Assembly: GCA_963977005.1 (NCBI GenBank)
Contig: CAXBMQ010000006.1
Coordinates: 62,001 to 126,000 of the forward strand
DNA from: CAXBCP01 sp963977005
GTDB lineage: Bacteria > Pseudomonadota > Alphaproteobacteria > MPNO01 > UBA830
DNA: 64,000 nucleotides
Direction of reading: 5' to 3'
The notes beneath the pieces are model-generated. The model saw only the letters and a list, made by a program, of their open reading frames with translations. It had not been told where the DNA came from and made no database searches. Each line of letters starts with the position of its first letter. Position 1 is the first letter of the stretch. The translations under genes were made by a program, and so were the position numbers. Of this stretch, positions 8,140 through 17,028 are shown piece after piece.

Positions 8140-8901
8140 ATGAAAAACATGCGCACGCTTCCCACGGTCGCCCTGGCGCTGACGATGTCCGCCATGGCCG
8201 CTGTCCCCGCCGCAAACGCCGGCGACCGCAACGGTGCCGTCGTCGTCGAGCTGTTCACGTCCCAGGGCTGTTATTCCTGCCCGCCGGCAGAGAAATTCCT
8301 GGGCGAGCTTGCCGGAGAGAAAACCGTCATCGCGCTCGAATTCCACGTCGATTACTGGGACGATCTGGTGCACGGCGCGGACGGCAAGTGGAAGGATCCT
8401 TTCTCGAAGCCGGCCTATACGCAGCGACAGCGCATTTATAACCAGCAGATTCGCGGCACCGGTAACGTCTATACGCCCCAGATGGTGGTCGACGGCAGGC
8501 TTGAAGCGGTCGGATCGCGCCGCCTGTCCGTGCTGGATGCAATCCGCAAGGCCGAAACGGGACTGAAGGAGCGCGTGGATGTCGGGGTGACCGTCGCGTC
8601 CGGCACGGTCGAGAAGGTAACGCTTGCAGGCCCGGTCCAGGCGGCTGGCTCTGTCTGGCTGGTGCGGTTTATCAAATCGAGGGAAACCCGCGTGCGTTCC
8701 GGCGAGAACAAGGGCAAGGCCCTGCTGAGCCACAACATCGTGACCGAGGTACAGAAGATCGGGAAATGGGCCGGCAGACCCGCATCCTTTGCGGTAAGAG
8801 GTTTCTCGCTCGCCGAGGGCGAGGGCTGTGCCGTGCTGGTACAGGATAACCGCCAGGGGCCGATCATCGGCGCGGCGCAATGCCCGGCAGAGACGTCCTG
8901 A
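8140..8901 (+). CDS. Secreted DUF1223 family thioredoxin-like protein
   Basis: A 253-residue exported protein. The first ~27 residues are a signal peptide ending near ANAG. The mature part opens with VVVELFTSQGCYSCPPAEKF, a CxxC-type thioredoxin-fold active site, and contains DYWD and the YTPQMVVDGR segment that mark DUF1223. The family has no proven function; a periplasmic redox role is inferred from the fold. The ATG follows a terminator T-run by about a dozen bases, and no Shine-Dalgarno is visible before it, so translation may start on a leaderless or very short leader; ATG at 8149 is an alternative. It runs convergently into the gene at 8926. Confidence 0.85.
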   Translation: MKNMRTLPTVALALTMSAMAAVPAANAGDRNGAVVVELFTSQGCYSCPPAEKFLGELAGEKTVIALEFHVDYWDDLVHGADGKWKDPFSKPAYTQRQRIYNQQIRGTGNVYTPQMVVDGRLEAVGSRRLSVLDAIRKAETGLKERVDVGVTVASGTVEKVTLAGPVQAAGSVWLVRFIKSRETRVRSGENKGKALLSHNIVTEVQKIGKWAGRPASFAVRGFSLAEGEGCAVLVQDNRQGPIIGAAQCPAETS

Positions 8902-8925
8902 CGCGAGTCTTGCGGGCGGGCCGCG

Positions 8926-9978
8926 TCAGCGGAACTTCGGCATCACGTGTTCTGAAAACAGCCGCATCGATTTTTCGGCGACCGACGCCTCCATCACATG
9001 CGGCATTACATGCAGCGATGCGATATCGAACCCGCCGAGCGCGCGGTTGAAATCGGCGATCATGTCGGTGACCTCGTCGGGCGAGCCGGCCCAGCAGATG
9101 CCGCGGTCCATCTGCGCGTCGAAGCTGTCGTCCTTGAGCGACGCGATGATCTTGTCGTAACCCTTGTAATCCTTGGTGCTGGCGCCCTTGAGCCAGCCCG
9201 ACGCGGCGTCGACCAGGCGGCCGAGATAGGCATTCAGCGGTGCCCGGAACGCGTCCCGCGCGGCCGCGCCGTCCTCGTCCGTGCACATCGAAAACGACAA
9301 CATGATCTTGCCCTGTCCGGGGTGTCCGGCGGATTTCCATTCCTCGCGATAGGCGCCGACCAGCTCCGTCATCAGCCCGCCGCCCATCGGGATGCCCATG
9401 ATGTAATGGCCGTTGCGCCCCGCGAACTCGAACGATTCCCTCGAGCTCAGGGCGGCGACCCAGAACGGCGGGCGCGGTTTCTGTGTCGGCCGGGGCAGGG
9501 AGGTCACGTCGCGGAAGCTGTGGAATTTGCCTTCATGCGTCACGTTTTCCTGTTCGAGCAGCAGCCGAACCTGTTCGACGCCTTCTTCGTAGCGTTCGCG
9601 GCTTTCCTCGATATCGATGCCGAATGTCTCGAACTCGTTCGGCAGGAAGGCGCGGGCGAAGCCGATCTCCAGCCTGCCGTTCGAGATCGCGTCCAGCATG
9701 CCAAGCTCGCCGGCGACCTTCAGCGGGTTATTGAACACCGGCAAAACCGCGCCGGTAATCATTTTCGCCTTCTGCGACCGCTGGGCCGCCGCGGCCAGGA
9801 ATACGACGGGATTCGGGCTGTAACCGCCATAGGGGTGGAAATAATGCTCAACGGTACGCACGTGGGTATAGCCGAGTTCGTCCATCAGGCCGCACAGATG
9901 CAGCGCGTCCGCCCAGTAATTGTCGGCCGGGCGCTCTTCCGGCGCGCAGCTCGGGAAGAAATTCAGTCCAAATTCCAT
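8926..9978 (-). CDS. LLM class flavin-dependent oxidoreductase, paralogue 2
   Basis: A second luciferase-superfamily monooxygenase, 350 residues, paired with the one at 5990-7042: both share VRTVEHYFHPYGGYSPNP, NNPLK.AGE, ESRERY.EGV and VTSLPRPTQ. The start is taken as the ATG at 9978 (MEFGLNFFP) because GAGGGAC lies just upstream and the paralogue begins identically; 13 extra in-frame residues exist upstream. It is divergent from the 3-hydroxyanthranilate dioxygenase gene with about 180 bases between, so a shared control region is possible. The substrate is unknown. Confidence 0.88.
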   Translation of the reverse strand: MEFGLNFFPSCAPEERPADNYWADALHLCGLMDELGYTHVRTVEHYFHPYGGYSPNPVVFLAAAAQRSQKAKMITGAVLPVFNNPLKVAGELGMLDAISNGRLEIGFARAFLPNEFETFGIDIEESRERYEEGVEQVRLLLEQENVTHEGKFHSFRDVTSLPRPTQKPRPPFWVAALSSRESFEFAGRNGHYIMGIPMGGGLMTELVGAYREEWKSAGHPGQGKIMLSFSMCTDEDGAAARDAFRAPLNAYLGRLVDAASGWLKGASTKDYKGYDKIIASLKDDSFDAQMDRGICWAGSPDEVTDMIADFNRALGGFDIASLHVMPHVMEASVAEKSMRLFSEHVMPKFR

Positions 9979-10160
9979 CGATCGTCCGTCCCTCGATATG
10001 ATTGCGATCATAGCCACGGTTCCCGTCGGATTGCCAGAATCGCAGGGGCGAAAATACGCTTCGTCCGGCCCGGCTTGGCGTTTGCCCGCGGCGCGGCGAA
10101 TGATTACGCTGGACGCCGAACCCGTGTCGGCCCAGCCGCGAATTGATCAGAGGAACTGCC

Positions 10161-10682
10161 ATGAGCGACCTTAACCCCTTCCAGTTCCAGCAGTGGATTT
10201 CGGAAAACGGCGACAAACTGAAACCGCCGGTCGGCGCGGAAACGCTGTGGAAGGATTCGAAACTGATGATCACGGTCGTCGGCGGCCCGAACAAGCGTAC
10301 CGACTATCATATCGATCCGTTCGAGGAATTCTTCTATCAGCTCAAAGGCGATATCGTTCTGCGTATCCAGGAAGACGGCAAGGCGCGGGACGTCACCGTC
10401 AAGGAAGGCGACGTGTTTATGCTGCCCGCCTATGTGCCCCACGCGCCGATGCGTCCCGCCGGTACCGTCGGCATGATCGCCGAGATCCGGCGCGAGAAGG
10501 ACGACCCGCTCGACGGGTTTGCGTGGTTCTGCGAGAAGTGCAATCACCAGATTTTCCGCCAGGACGCCTATATCGAAGTGCTTGAGCGCGACATGCCGCC
10601 GATCTTCGAGGCGTTCTACGCGGACCCGGCGAACCAGGTCTGCGATGCCTGCGGCCACGAAAACCCGGGCCGGCCAGAGTAG
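10161..10682 (+). CDS. 3-hydroxyanthranilate 3,4-dioxygenase
   Basis: A cupin-fold non-haem Fe(II) extradiol dioxygenase that opens 3-hydroxyanthranilate to 2-amino-3-carboxymuconate semialdehyde in tryptophan (kynurenine) or 2-nitrobenzoate breakdown. The 173 residues match the bacterial enzyme in length. Iron ligands H50, E56 (in DYHIDPFEEFFYQ) and H94 (YVPHAPMRP) are present, as is R46 near the substrate. The C-terminal rubredoxin-like second metal site is intact: C124, C127, C161, C164. The ATG is chosen over an in-frame upstream codon because AGAGGA precedes it. It lies 5 bases before a metallo-hydrolase gene, so the two form an operon. No kynureninase or semialdehyde decarboxylase is present in the window. 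Confidence 0.92.
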   Translation: MSDLNPFQFQQWISENGDKLKPPVGAETLWKDSKLMITVVGGPNKRTDYHIDPFEEFFYQLKGDIVLRIQEDGKARDVTVKEGDVFMLPAYVPHAPMRPAGTVGMIAEIRREKDDPLDGFAWFCEKCNHQIFRQDAYIEVLERDMPPIFEAFYADPANQVCDACGHENPGRPE

Positions 10683-10687
10683 CGGCG

Positions 10688-11566
10688 ATGTTCGATTTCC
10701 GCTTCGGCGATATCAGCGTCACCCGCATCGTCGAGATGGAAATGCCGATGCTGGGCGCGACCGATTTTTTTCCCGACTGGGATCCCCGCGCCGTGGAGCG
10801 TCACCGCGACTGGATGGTGCCGCGTCATTTCGACCCTGCCAGCGGCAAGGTGGTGATCAATATCCAGGCGTTTCTGATCCGCACGCCGCACCATACGATC
10901 CTGGTGGATAGCTGCGTCGGCAATCACAAGCCGCGCAACCGCGACATGTTCAATGACAAGGTCTTCCCGTGGATGGACAATTTCCGCGCCGCGGGCGTCA
11001 CACCGGAAGATATCGATTTCGTGCTGTGCACGCATATGCATGTCGATCACGTGGGCTGGAATACGAAGCTTGAAGACGGGCGCTGGGTGCCGACCTTTCC
11101 CAACGCGAAATACATCTTTTCGCGGACGGAACTGGACTACTGGATGCAGCAATCCGAACAGGACCGGATGACCCGGACCGGGGATTACGTTGCCGACAGC
11201 GTCATTCCCATTCTGGAGGCGAAGCGCGAACTCGTCGTCGATATGGACCACGCGATCGAAGACGGGCTGACGCTCGCGCCATTGCCCGGTCATACGCCGG
11301 GCATGGTGGGGCTAAGCGTCACATCCGGCGACGACCGCGCCATCCTGTGCGGCGACATGATGCATCACATGATCCAGTGCCATATTCCCGACTGGAGCAC
11401 CATCGCCTGCGCGGACCAGGCCGCCGCGCGCGCGACCCGCAAGGCGTTTCTCGAGTCTTACGCCGACCGCGATGTCACGATCATCCCGTCGCACTTCCCA
11501 AATCCGACCGCCGGCTTCATTGTGCCGCGCGGCGACGCCTTCGCCTTCCGCTACGTCGGCGAATAG
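10688..11566 (+). CDS. MBL-fold metallo-hydrolase
   Basis: A 292-residue metallo-beta-lactamase-fold hydrolase, cytosolic (no signal peptide). The dinuclear zinc site is complete: THMHVDHVGW (the HxHxDH motif), LPGHTPGM, LCGDMMHH and a late IPSHFP histidine. It overlaps no gene but starts 5 bases after the 3-hydroxyanthranilate dioxygenase, so it is co-expressed. Relatives act as lactonases, arylsulfatase-like or thioester hydrolases; a role in hydrolysing a lactone or ester in the same aromatic pathway is a reasonable guess and no more. Confidence 0.88.
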   Translation: MFDFRFGDISVTRIVEMEMPMLGATDFFPDWDPRAVERHRDWMVPRHFDPASGKVVINIQAFLIRTPHHTILVDSCVGNHKPRNRDMFNDKVFPWMDNFRAAGVTPEDIDFVLCTHMHVDHVGWNTKLEDGRWVPTFPNAKYIFSRTELDYWMQQSEQDRMTRTGDYVADSVIPILEAKRELVVDMDHAIEDGLTLAPLPGHTPGMVGLSVTSGDDRAILCGDMMHHMIQCHIPDWSTIACADQAAARATRKAFLESYADRDVTIIPSHFPNPTAGFIVPRGDAFAFRYVGE

Positions 11567-11648
11567 TTAACCGTCATTTAATCAAGTGCTGTCAGACTGT
11601 TAGCGCAGTTCGAGACGATTCCGTCGGCTGTCGGACAAGGAATGCGGC

Positions 11649-12620
11649 GTGGCGCTAGCGCTGAAGAAATCAGGTGACGCAGAAAAGACCGGTGGGCCGA
11701 AACACTCGCTGAAAAAGCGTCTGCACGCCTGGTGGGAAGGGTACGAGCTTGGATCGGTCGCCGATGCCGGCGGCGCGTCCGGTACCGGTGACGATGCCGG
11801 TGACGGTGCCGGTGACGTGCTGGATGGAACGGCCGCCGCGGATGGGCCGGAATGGTCGCCCGCCCGCCAGAAACTGGTGCAGCTCATCTGGGGAGAAGGC
11901 TTTATTTCTCCGGCGACGCCCGACAGCGTCGTCGATCTCGCCCAGCCTTTTGGCCTGACGGCCGAGAATACGATGCTTGAAATCGGCTCCGGCCCCGGCG
12001 GTGGGGCCTGCGCTGTGGCCGAAAGAATCGGATCCTACGTGGACGGTTTCGATCTGAGCGCCGATCTCGCCAAACAGGCGCTCGATGCGTCGATGCTCAA
12101 AGGGCTCGAGAAAAAGGCCGTCGTCAAAAAATTCGATCCCGCCGGATTCGAGCTGAAAACCGATTTTTACGACGGCTGCCTGCTCCGCGACACGCTTGTT
12201 GCGATCGACGACAAGGACACGTTTCTTGATACCGTGCTGTCGGCGGTAAAACCCGGCAAGCCCATTGTCATTACCGAAAGTTTCATCACGGCGCCCGAGC
12301 CCGGCCCGCTCGCGACGGCGAGCATCGAAGGCGAACCGGGCACGGTATTTCCATGCGAGGCCAGCCTGGTCATCGAAAAGCTGGAAGCGTCCAACTTCGA
12401 GATCCGCGTCAACGAGGACGAAACGGCGCAATATACCGCCCTGGCTTGTGCGGCCTGGGTAGAAATGGCGGACAAAATCACCGGCAAGGACATCGACGAC
12501 GATCTCGCGGCCGCGCTGGTGCGTGAAACGGAGCTCTGGGAGCGGCGAAACGAAGCCTATGGCGCCGGAGAACTGGAAATGCGGCGTATCGTAGCGTTCA
12601 AGAAGTCGAATGTGTCCTGA
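11649..12620 (+). CDS. Class I SAM-dependent methyltransferase with low-complexity N-terminal segment
   Basis: A 323-residue protein. Residues 1-70 are a basic helix followed by a Gly/Asp/Ala-rich linker (the DNA here carries short GGTGACGxTGCC repeats). From about residue 100 the Rossmann methyltransferase fold starts: MLEIGSGPGGGACAVAE is SAM motif I and FDLSADL motif II. A late LRDTLVAIDDKDTF matches motif IV-V regions of the UbiE/MmyT-like group. It starts with GTG. It stands alone between the dioxygenase operon and rpmJ; no substrate can be assigned. Confidence 0.75.
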   Translation: MALALKKSGDAEKTGGPKHSLKKRLHAWWEGYELGSVADAGGASGTGDDAGDGAGDVLDGTAAADGPEWSPARQKLVQLIWGEGFISPATPDSVVDLAQPFGLTAENTMLEIGSGPGGGACAVAERIGSYVDGFDLSADLAKQALDASMLKGLEKKAVVKKFDPAGFELKTDFYDGCLLRDTLVAIDDKDTFLDTVLSAVKPGKPIVITESFITAPEPGPLATASIEGEPGTVFPCEASLVIEKLEASNFEIRVNEDETAQYTALACAAWVEMADKITGKDIDDDLAAALVRETELWERRNEAYGAGELEMRRIVAFKKSNVS

Positions 12621-12639
12621 AACCGGCATTTACAGGACG

Positions 12640-12668
12640 TTGACACGACCGGTCGCCGCCGTTAAGTT
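12640..12668 (+). promoter_or_regulatory. Sigma-70-type promoter of rpmJ
   Basis: A perfect TTGACA (12640-12645), a 17-base spacer, and TAAGTT (12663-12668), about 50 bases upstream of the rpmJ start. This fits a strong housekeeping promoter. Confidence 0.7.
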
Positions 12669-12719
12669 CCGCGCCCAATCCAGAGAAAATAGCCGCCGAC
12701 GCGTTGAAGGAAGAGAAAA

Positions 12720-12845
12720 ATGAAAGTCGTCAACTCGCTCAAATCCGCGAAAAAGCGCGATCGCTTTTGCCGCGTTATCCGCCGCAAGGGCCGTACCTAC
12801 GTGATTAACAAGCGCAATCCGCGTTTCAAGGCACGTCAGGGCTGA
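12720..12845 (+). CDS. rpmJ: 50S ribosomal protein L36 (cysteine-poor, YkgO-like type)
   Basis: A 41-residue ribosomal protein, MKVVNSLKSAKKRDRFCRVI followed by RRKGRTYVINKRNPRFKARQG, the long variant common in Proteobacteria. Only one cysteine remains and the zinc ribbon of the short form is missing, so it is the zinc-independent type. GAAGGAAGAG precedes the ATG. It has its own promoter and terminator, as expected for a highly expressed single gene. Confidence 0.95.
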   Translation: MKVVNSLKSAKKRDRFCRVIRRKGRTYVINKRNPRFKARQG

Positions 12846-12879
12846 TATCCGCCGGCATTCCGGTCATTCCGGCTGACAG

Positions 12880-12903
12880 ACCGCGCCTTTTTGGCGCGGT
12901 TTT
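12880..12903 (+). terminator. Intrinsic terminator of rpmJ
   Basis: ACCGCGCC (12880-12887) pairs with GGCGCGGT (12893-12900) around a five-T loop, followed by TTT. Confidence 0.85.
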
Positions 12904-12954
12904 CGTTTGTCGGGCGCTCGGGTACACTGCGCGCGCAAAAACCGGAGCATTTTA

Positions 12955-14442
12955 ATGCGCATGCCCGACCCAGATTGCGATGTTCTTTCCCGGCGCGGAG
13001 AGATCATCGCGGCGTTACGCAGGATCGTTCCCGGCGAGGGCGTTATCGCCGAGGAAGAAGAGCTTCGGGCCTATGAATGCGACGGGCTGACGGCCTATCG
13101 TCAGTTGCCGATGATCGTCGTGCTGCCCGAAACCACGCAGCAGGTTTCCGACATCCTCAAATACTGCCACGGCAGCGGCGTGAAAATCGTTCCGCGCGGC
13201 GCCGGCACATCGCTGTCGGGCGGCGCGTTGCCGCTCGAGGACGGGATTACGCTCGGTCTCGGCAAGTTTAACCGGATCCTCGACATCGACTACGACAACC
13301 GCTGCGTGACCGCGCAGCCGGGGGTCACCAATCTTGCGATCACCCACGCCGTCGAAGCCGACGGGTTCTACTACGCGCCCGATCCGTCGAGCCAGATCGC
13401 GTGTTCGATCGGCGGCAATGTCGCCGAGAATTCGGGCGGCGTGCACTGCCTGAAATACGGGCTGACCGCCAATAACCTTCTCGGTATCGAAATGGTCCTG
13501 ATGGACGGCGAAATCGTGCGGCTTGGCGGCAAGCACCTGGATTCGGGCAGCTACGACCTGCTGGGTGTCGTGACGGGCTCGGAAGGGCTGCTCGGCGTGA
13601 TCACCGAAGTGACCGTCCGGATGCTGCGCAAGCCGGCGACGGCGCGGGCGCTGCTGATCGGTTTCCCGTCCAGCGAATCCGCCGGCGAATGCGTCGCCCG
13701 GATTATCGGCGCCGGCATCATTCCGGGCGGCATGGAAATGATGGACAAGCCGGCGATCCACGCGGCGGAAGCGTTCGTCAACGCAGGCTATCCGCTCGAT
13801 GCGGAGGCACTGCTTATCGTCGAACTCGACGGGCCCGAAGTGGAAGTCGACGAGCTGATCGGCCGGGTAGAGGCGATAGCGCGGGAAAACCACGCGGATT
13901 CGGTGCGCATCAGCATGTCGGAGGAAGAACGCGATAATTTCTGGGCGGGCCGCAAGGCGGCGTTCCCCGCGGTCGGCCGCATCTCGCCGGATTACTACTG
14001 CATGGACGGCACGATCCCGCGCCACAGGCTGTCCGAAGTGCTGACGCGGATGAACGACCTGTCGGGACAATACGATCTGCGGGTCGCCAATGTGTTCCAT
14101 GCGGGGGACGGCAACCTGCACCCGCTCATCCTCTACGATGCCAATAAGCCGGGCGAGCTGGAAAAGGCCGAGGCATTCGGATCGGATATCCTGAAACTCT
14201 GTGTCGAGGTCGGCGGCGTGCTGACCGGCGAACACGGTGTCGGTGTCGAAAAGCGCGATCTGATGGGCGAGATGTTCAACGAGATCGACCTGAACCAGCA
14301 GCAGCGGGTGAAATGTGCGTTCGACCCGACGCAGCAGCTCAATCCCGGCAAGGTTTTCCCGACCCTGCATCGCTGTGCCGAGCTTGGACGCGTGCATATT
14401 CACAGCGGCCAGACCCGTTTCCCCGATCTTCCCCGCTTCTGA
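12955..14442 (+). CDS. glcD: Glycolate oxidase subunit GlcD (FAD-linked)
   Basis: The flavoprotein subunit of the three-part glycolate oxidase, which oxidises glycolate to glyoxylate and passes electrons through GlcF to the quinone pool. The 495 residues match the family. FAD-binding type 4 motifs are clear: VVLPETTQQVSDIL, IVPRGAGTSLSGG (pyrophosphate binding) and GGNVAENSGGVHCLKYG. The C-terminal half carries NVFHAGDGNLHPLI and LTGEHGVGVEKRDLM, the substrate-side histidines. The ATG at 12955 is chosen (GGAG just upstream); an in-frame extension upstream would run into the rpmJ terminator. It is first in the glcDEF operon. Confidence 0.95.
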   Translation: MRMPDPDCDVLSRRGEIIAALRRIVPGEGVIAEEEELRAYECDGLTAYRQLPMIVVLPETTQQVSDILKYCHGSGVKIVPRGAGTSLSGGALPLEDGITLGLGKFNRILDIDYDNRCVTAQPGVTNLAITHAVEADGFYYAPDPSSQIACSIGGNVAENSGGVHCLKYGLTANNLLGIEMVLMDGEIVRLGGKHLDSGSYDLLGVVTGSEGLLGVITEVTVRMLRKPATARALLIGFPSSESAGECVARIIGAGIIPGGMEMMDKPAIHAAEAFVNAGYPLDAEALLIVELDGPEVEVDELIGRVEAIARENHADSVRISMSEEERDNFWAGRKAAFPAVGRISPDYYCMDGTIPRHRLSEVLTRMNDLSGQYDLRVANVFHAGDGNLHPLILYDANKPGELEKAEAFGSDILKLCVEVGGVLTGEHGVGVEKRDLMGEMFNEIDLNQQQRVKCAFDPTQQLNPGKVFPTLHRCAELGRVHIHSGQTRFPDLPRF

Positions 14443-14450
14443 CGACGCGC

Positions 14451-15683
14451 ATGCCCGAACAATTCGACCCCGAAACAACCGAAGACGTCCGCGCCGTCGT
14501 CGCCGACGCGCTGGCCAGCAAAACCCCGCTTGAAATCGCCGGCGCAGGTTCCAAACGCGACATCGGCCGGCCGCTCGATCTGAACTATGTCCTGAGTACC
14601 GCGCGGCTTTCGGGCGTCTCGCTGTATGAGCCCGACGAGCTGGTGCTGCGCGCCGGTCCCGGAACGCCGATGAAGCAGATCCGGCTGCAACTCGATCAGC
14701 ATGGCCAGATGCTCGCCTTCGAGCCGCCGGATTACGGACCGCTTCTGGGCGGTGGGGCGGATGAGGGGACGATCGGCGGTATCATCGCCGGAAACCTCGC
14801 AGGCCCGAGGCGGATCAAGGCAGGCGCCGCCCGCGACCATTTTCTCGGCGTCGAAGCGGTGTCCGGCCGGGGCGAGGTGTTCAAGTCCGGCGGGCGGGTC
14901 GTTAAGAACGTGACCGGTTACGATCTGTGCAAACTGATGGCGGGGTCCTGGGGGACGCTCGGCGTGATGACCGACATCACGGTCAAGGTCCTGCCGGCGC
15001 CGGAAAAAACGCGGACGGTGCTGGTTTCCTGCGCGGATGCCGCTACGGCCATCGGTGCCATGACCCGCGCGCTGTCCAGTCCGCACGATGTTTCGGCGGC
15101 GGCCTGGATGCCGGCACCGGCGGCGACGCGATCGGGCGTCTCCTACGTTGCTGCCGCCCATACCGCGCTGGCCGCCATGCGCATCGAGGGCATCGGCAGC
15201 TCGGTCGATGCCCGCTGCGCCGTTTTGCGCGACGAACTGGCGGAATTCGGCGAGATCGAGGAACTGCATACCCATAACTCCCTGACGTTCTGGAGCGAAA
15301 TCCGCGACGTCCGGCTGCTTGGCGGGGAAACGGCGGCCGGCGATGACGCCATCTGGCGCATCTCCGTGCCGCCCGCCGCAGCGCCCGCCCTGCTTGAACG
15401 GTTGCAGGCCGGGCTTCAGATCGACGCCTTTTTCGACTGGGGCGGCGGTCTGATCTGGGCGCGCGTTACCGGGATGGCGGATGCGGGATCCTACGTGATC
15501 CGGCGGGCGATGGCGTCGATCGGCGGCCATGCCCTTCTGGTCCGCGCGCGGCGCGACCAGCGCAGCATCGAGCCGGTTTTTCACCCGGAGACCGCGGGGG
15601 TCGAACGTCTGACGCGGAACATCAAGGACGCGTTCGATCCCGGGAAGATTCTCAACCCCGGCCGGATGTACGACGGTATCTGA
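14451..15683 (+). CDS. glcE: Glycolate oxidase subunit GlcE (FAD-binding)
   Basis: Second FAD-binding subunit of glycolate oxidase, 410 residues. It shows the same PP-loop fold in shorter form: PLEIAGAGSKRDIGRP, LGGGADEGTIGGIIAGNLAGPRR, and GGRVVKNVTGYDLCKLM, which is diagnostic for GlcE. The C-terminus ends KDAFDPGKILNPGRM, typical of the family. It starts 8 bases after glcD and stops 2 bases before glcF, so the operon is tightly packed. Confidence 0.95.
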   Translation: MPEQFDPETTEDVRAVVADALASKTPLEIAGAGSKRDIGRPLDLNYVLSTARLSGVSLYEPDELVLRAGPGTPMKQIRLQLDQHGQMLAFEPPDYGPLLGGGADEGTIGGIIAGNLAGPRRIKAGAARDHFLGVEAVSGRGEVFKSGGRVVKNVTGYDLCKLMAGSWGTLGVMTDITVKVLPAPEKTRTVLVSCADAATAIGAMTRALSSPHDVSAAAWMPAPAATRSGVSYVAAAHTALAAMRIEGIGSSVDARCAVLRDELAEFGEIEELHTHNSLTFWSEIRDVRLLGGETAAGDDAIWRISVPPAAAPALLERLQAGLQIDAFFDWGGGLIWARVTGMADAGSYVIRRAMASIGGHALLVRARRDQRSIEPVFHPETAGVERLTRNIKDAFDPGKILNPGRMYDGI

Positions 15684-15685
15684 GC

Positions 15686-16984
15686 ATGGAAACCAATTTT
15701 TCCCTCGCCCAGCTTGCCGATCCCGCGACCGCCGAATCGGAAAAAATTCTGCGCGCCTGCGTTCATTGCGGGTTCTGCACCGCGACCTGTCCGACCTTTG
15801 CGCTGCTCGGCGACGAGCTCGATTCGCCGCGCGGACGTATCTACCTGATCAAGGACATGCTGGAAAACGACCGCCCCGCGAGCGAGAAGGTCGTCAAACA
15901 TGTCGACCGCTGCCTGTCCTGTCTGTCCTGTATGACGACCTGCCCGTCCGGCGTGAACTACATGCATCTGGTCGACCACGCCCGCGCGCATATCGAAGAT
16001 ACCTATAAACGGCCGCTCTTCGACCGCGTCGTGCGCACCATGCTGGCGACCGTGATGCCCTATCCCCGCCGGTTCCGCGCCCTGATGCGGGTCGCGGCCG
16101 TCGGCAGGCCGTTCGCCCCGCTGATGCCCGGCCGGTTGCGCGCGATGCTGGCGCTCGCGCCGTCGTCGCCGATGTCGGCGCCCCTGGCGGGCGGACGGAT
16201 CGTGTGGCCGGCACAAGGCGCCCGGAAAAAGCGGGTTCTTCTGATGCCGGGCTGCGTCCAGCAGGTTTTGGCGGCGCGCATCAACGAGGCCACGGTGCGT
16301 CTGCTGACCCGGCTGGGGCACGAGGTCGTCGTCGCTGACGGGTCCGGCTGCTGCGGTGCGCTGACCCATCATCTCGGCAAGGAGGACCTCGCCTTCGACG
16401 CCGTCCGCGCAAACGTCCGCGCCTGGATGCGCGAACACGAGACCGCCCCCGTCGATGCAATCGTGATCAACGCATCGGGGTGCGGCACGACGGTCAAGGA
16501 TTACGGTTTCATGCTGCGCAACGATCCGGAACTTGCGGAAGCCGCGGCAAAGATCAGCGGGCTGACCCGCGATGTATCGGAATTTCTTGCGGAAACCGGG
16601 ATGCCGGACGGCGACGTCAGGGCGGATATGGCCGAAGCGCTGAACGTGACCTATCACAGCGCGTGTTCCCTGCAGCACGGCCAGAAGGTCACGGCCGCGC
16701 CCAAGTCGCTTCTGGCGGCCGCAGGCTTCACGGTCGCCGAGCCCCGCGAGGCGCATTTGTGCTGCGGGTCGGCCGGAACCTACAACATGCTGCAGCCGGA
16801 AATCGCGACAAGGCTGCGCGACCGCAAGGCCGAGAACATCGCCCGGACCGCGCCCGATGTCATTGCAACCGGCAATATCGGCTGCATGATGCAATTGCAG
16901 GACGCGGTCGAGGCGCCGGTCGTGCATACCGTGGAATTGCTGGACTGGGCGACGGGCGGCCCGAAGCCGCGCAGCCTGCACTGA
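15686..16984 (+). CDS. glcF: Glycolate oxidase iron-sulfur subunit GlcF
   Basis: The membrane-facing electron-transfer subunit, 432 residues. Two 4Fe-4S clusters sit in the N-terminal 100 residues (CVHCGFCTATCPTF and CLSCLSCMTTCPSG). Two CCG-type domains follow, with SGCCGAL near residue 220 and LCCGSAGTYN near residue 355, the heterodisulfide-reductase-like cysteine motifs. It takes electrons from the GlcD/GlcE flavins to quinone. The operon ends here or continues into the TPR gene 44 bases downstream. Confidence 0.95.
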   Translation: METNFSLAQLADPATAESEKILRACVHCGFCTATCPTFALLGDELDSPRGRIYLIKDMLENDRPASEKVVKHVDRCLSCLSCMTTCPSGVNYMHLVDHARAHIEDTYKRPLFDRVVRTMLATVMPYPRRFRALMRVAAVGRPFAPLMPGRLRAMLALAPSSPMSAPLAGGRIVWPAQGARKKRVLLMPGCVQQVLAARINEATVRLLTRLGHEVVVADGSGCCGALTHHLGKEDLAFDAVRANVRAWMREHETAPVDAIVINASGCGTTVKDYGFMLRNDPELAEAAAKISGLTRDVSEFLAETGMPDGDVRADMAEALNVTYHSACSLQHGQKVTAAPKSLLAAAGFTVAEPREAHLCCGSAGTYNMLQPEIATRLRDRKAENIARTAPDVIATGNIGCMMQLQDAVEAPVVHTVELLDWATGGPKPRSLH

Positions 16985-17028
16985 GCGCCGGTCCGGTTCA
17001 GAGGAAAAGACAGAACAGAAGACGAACG

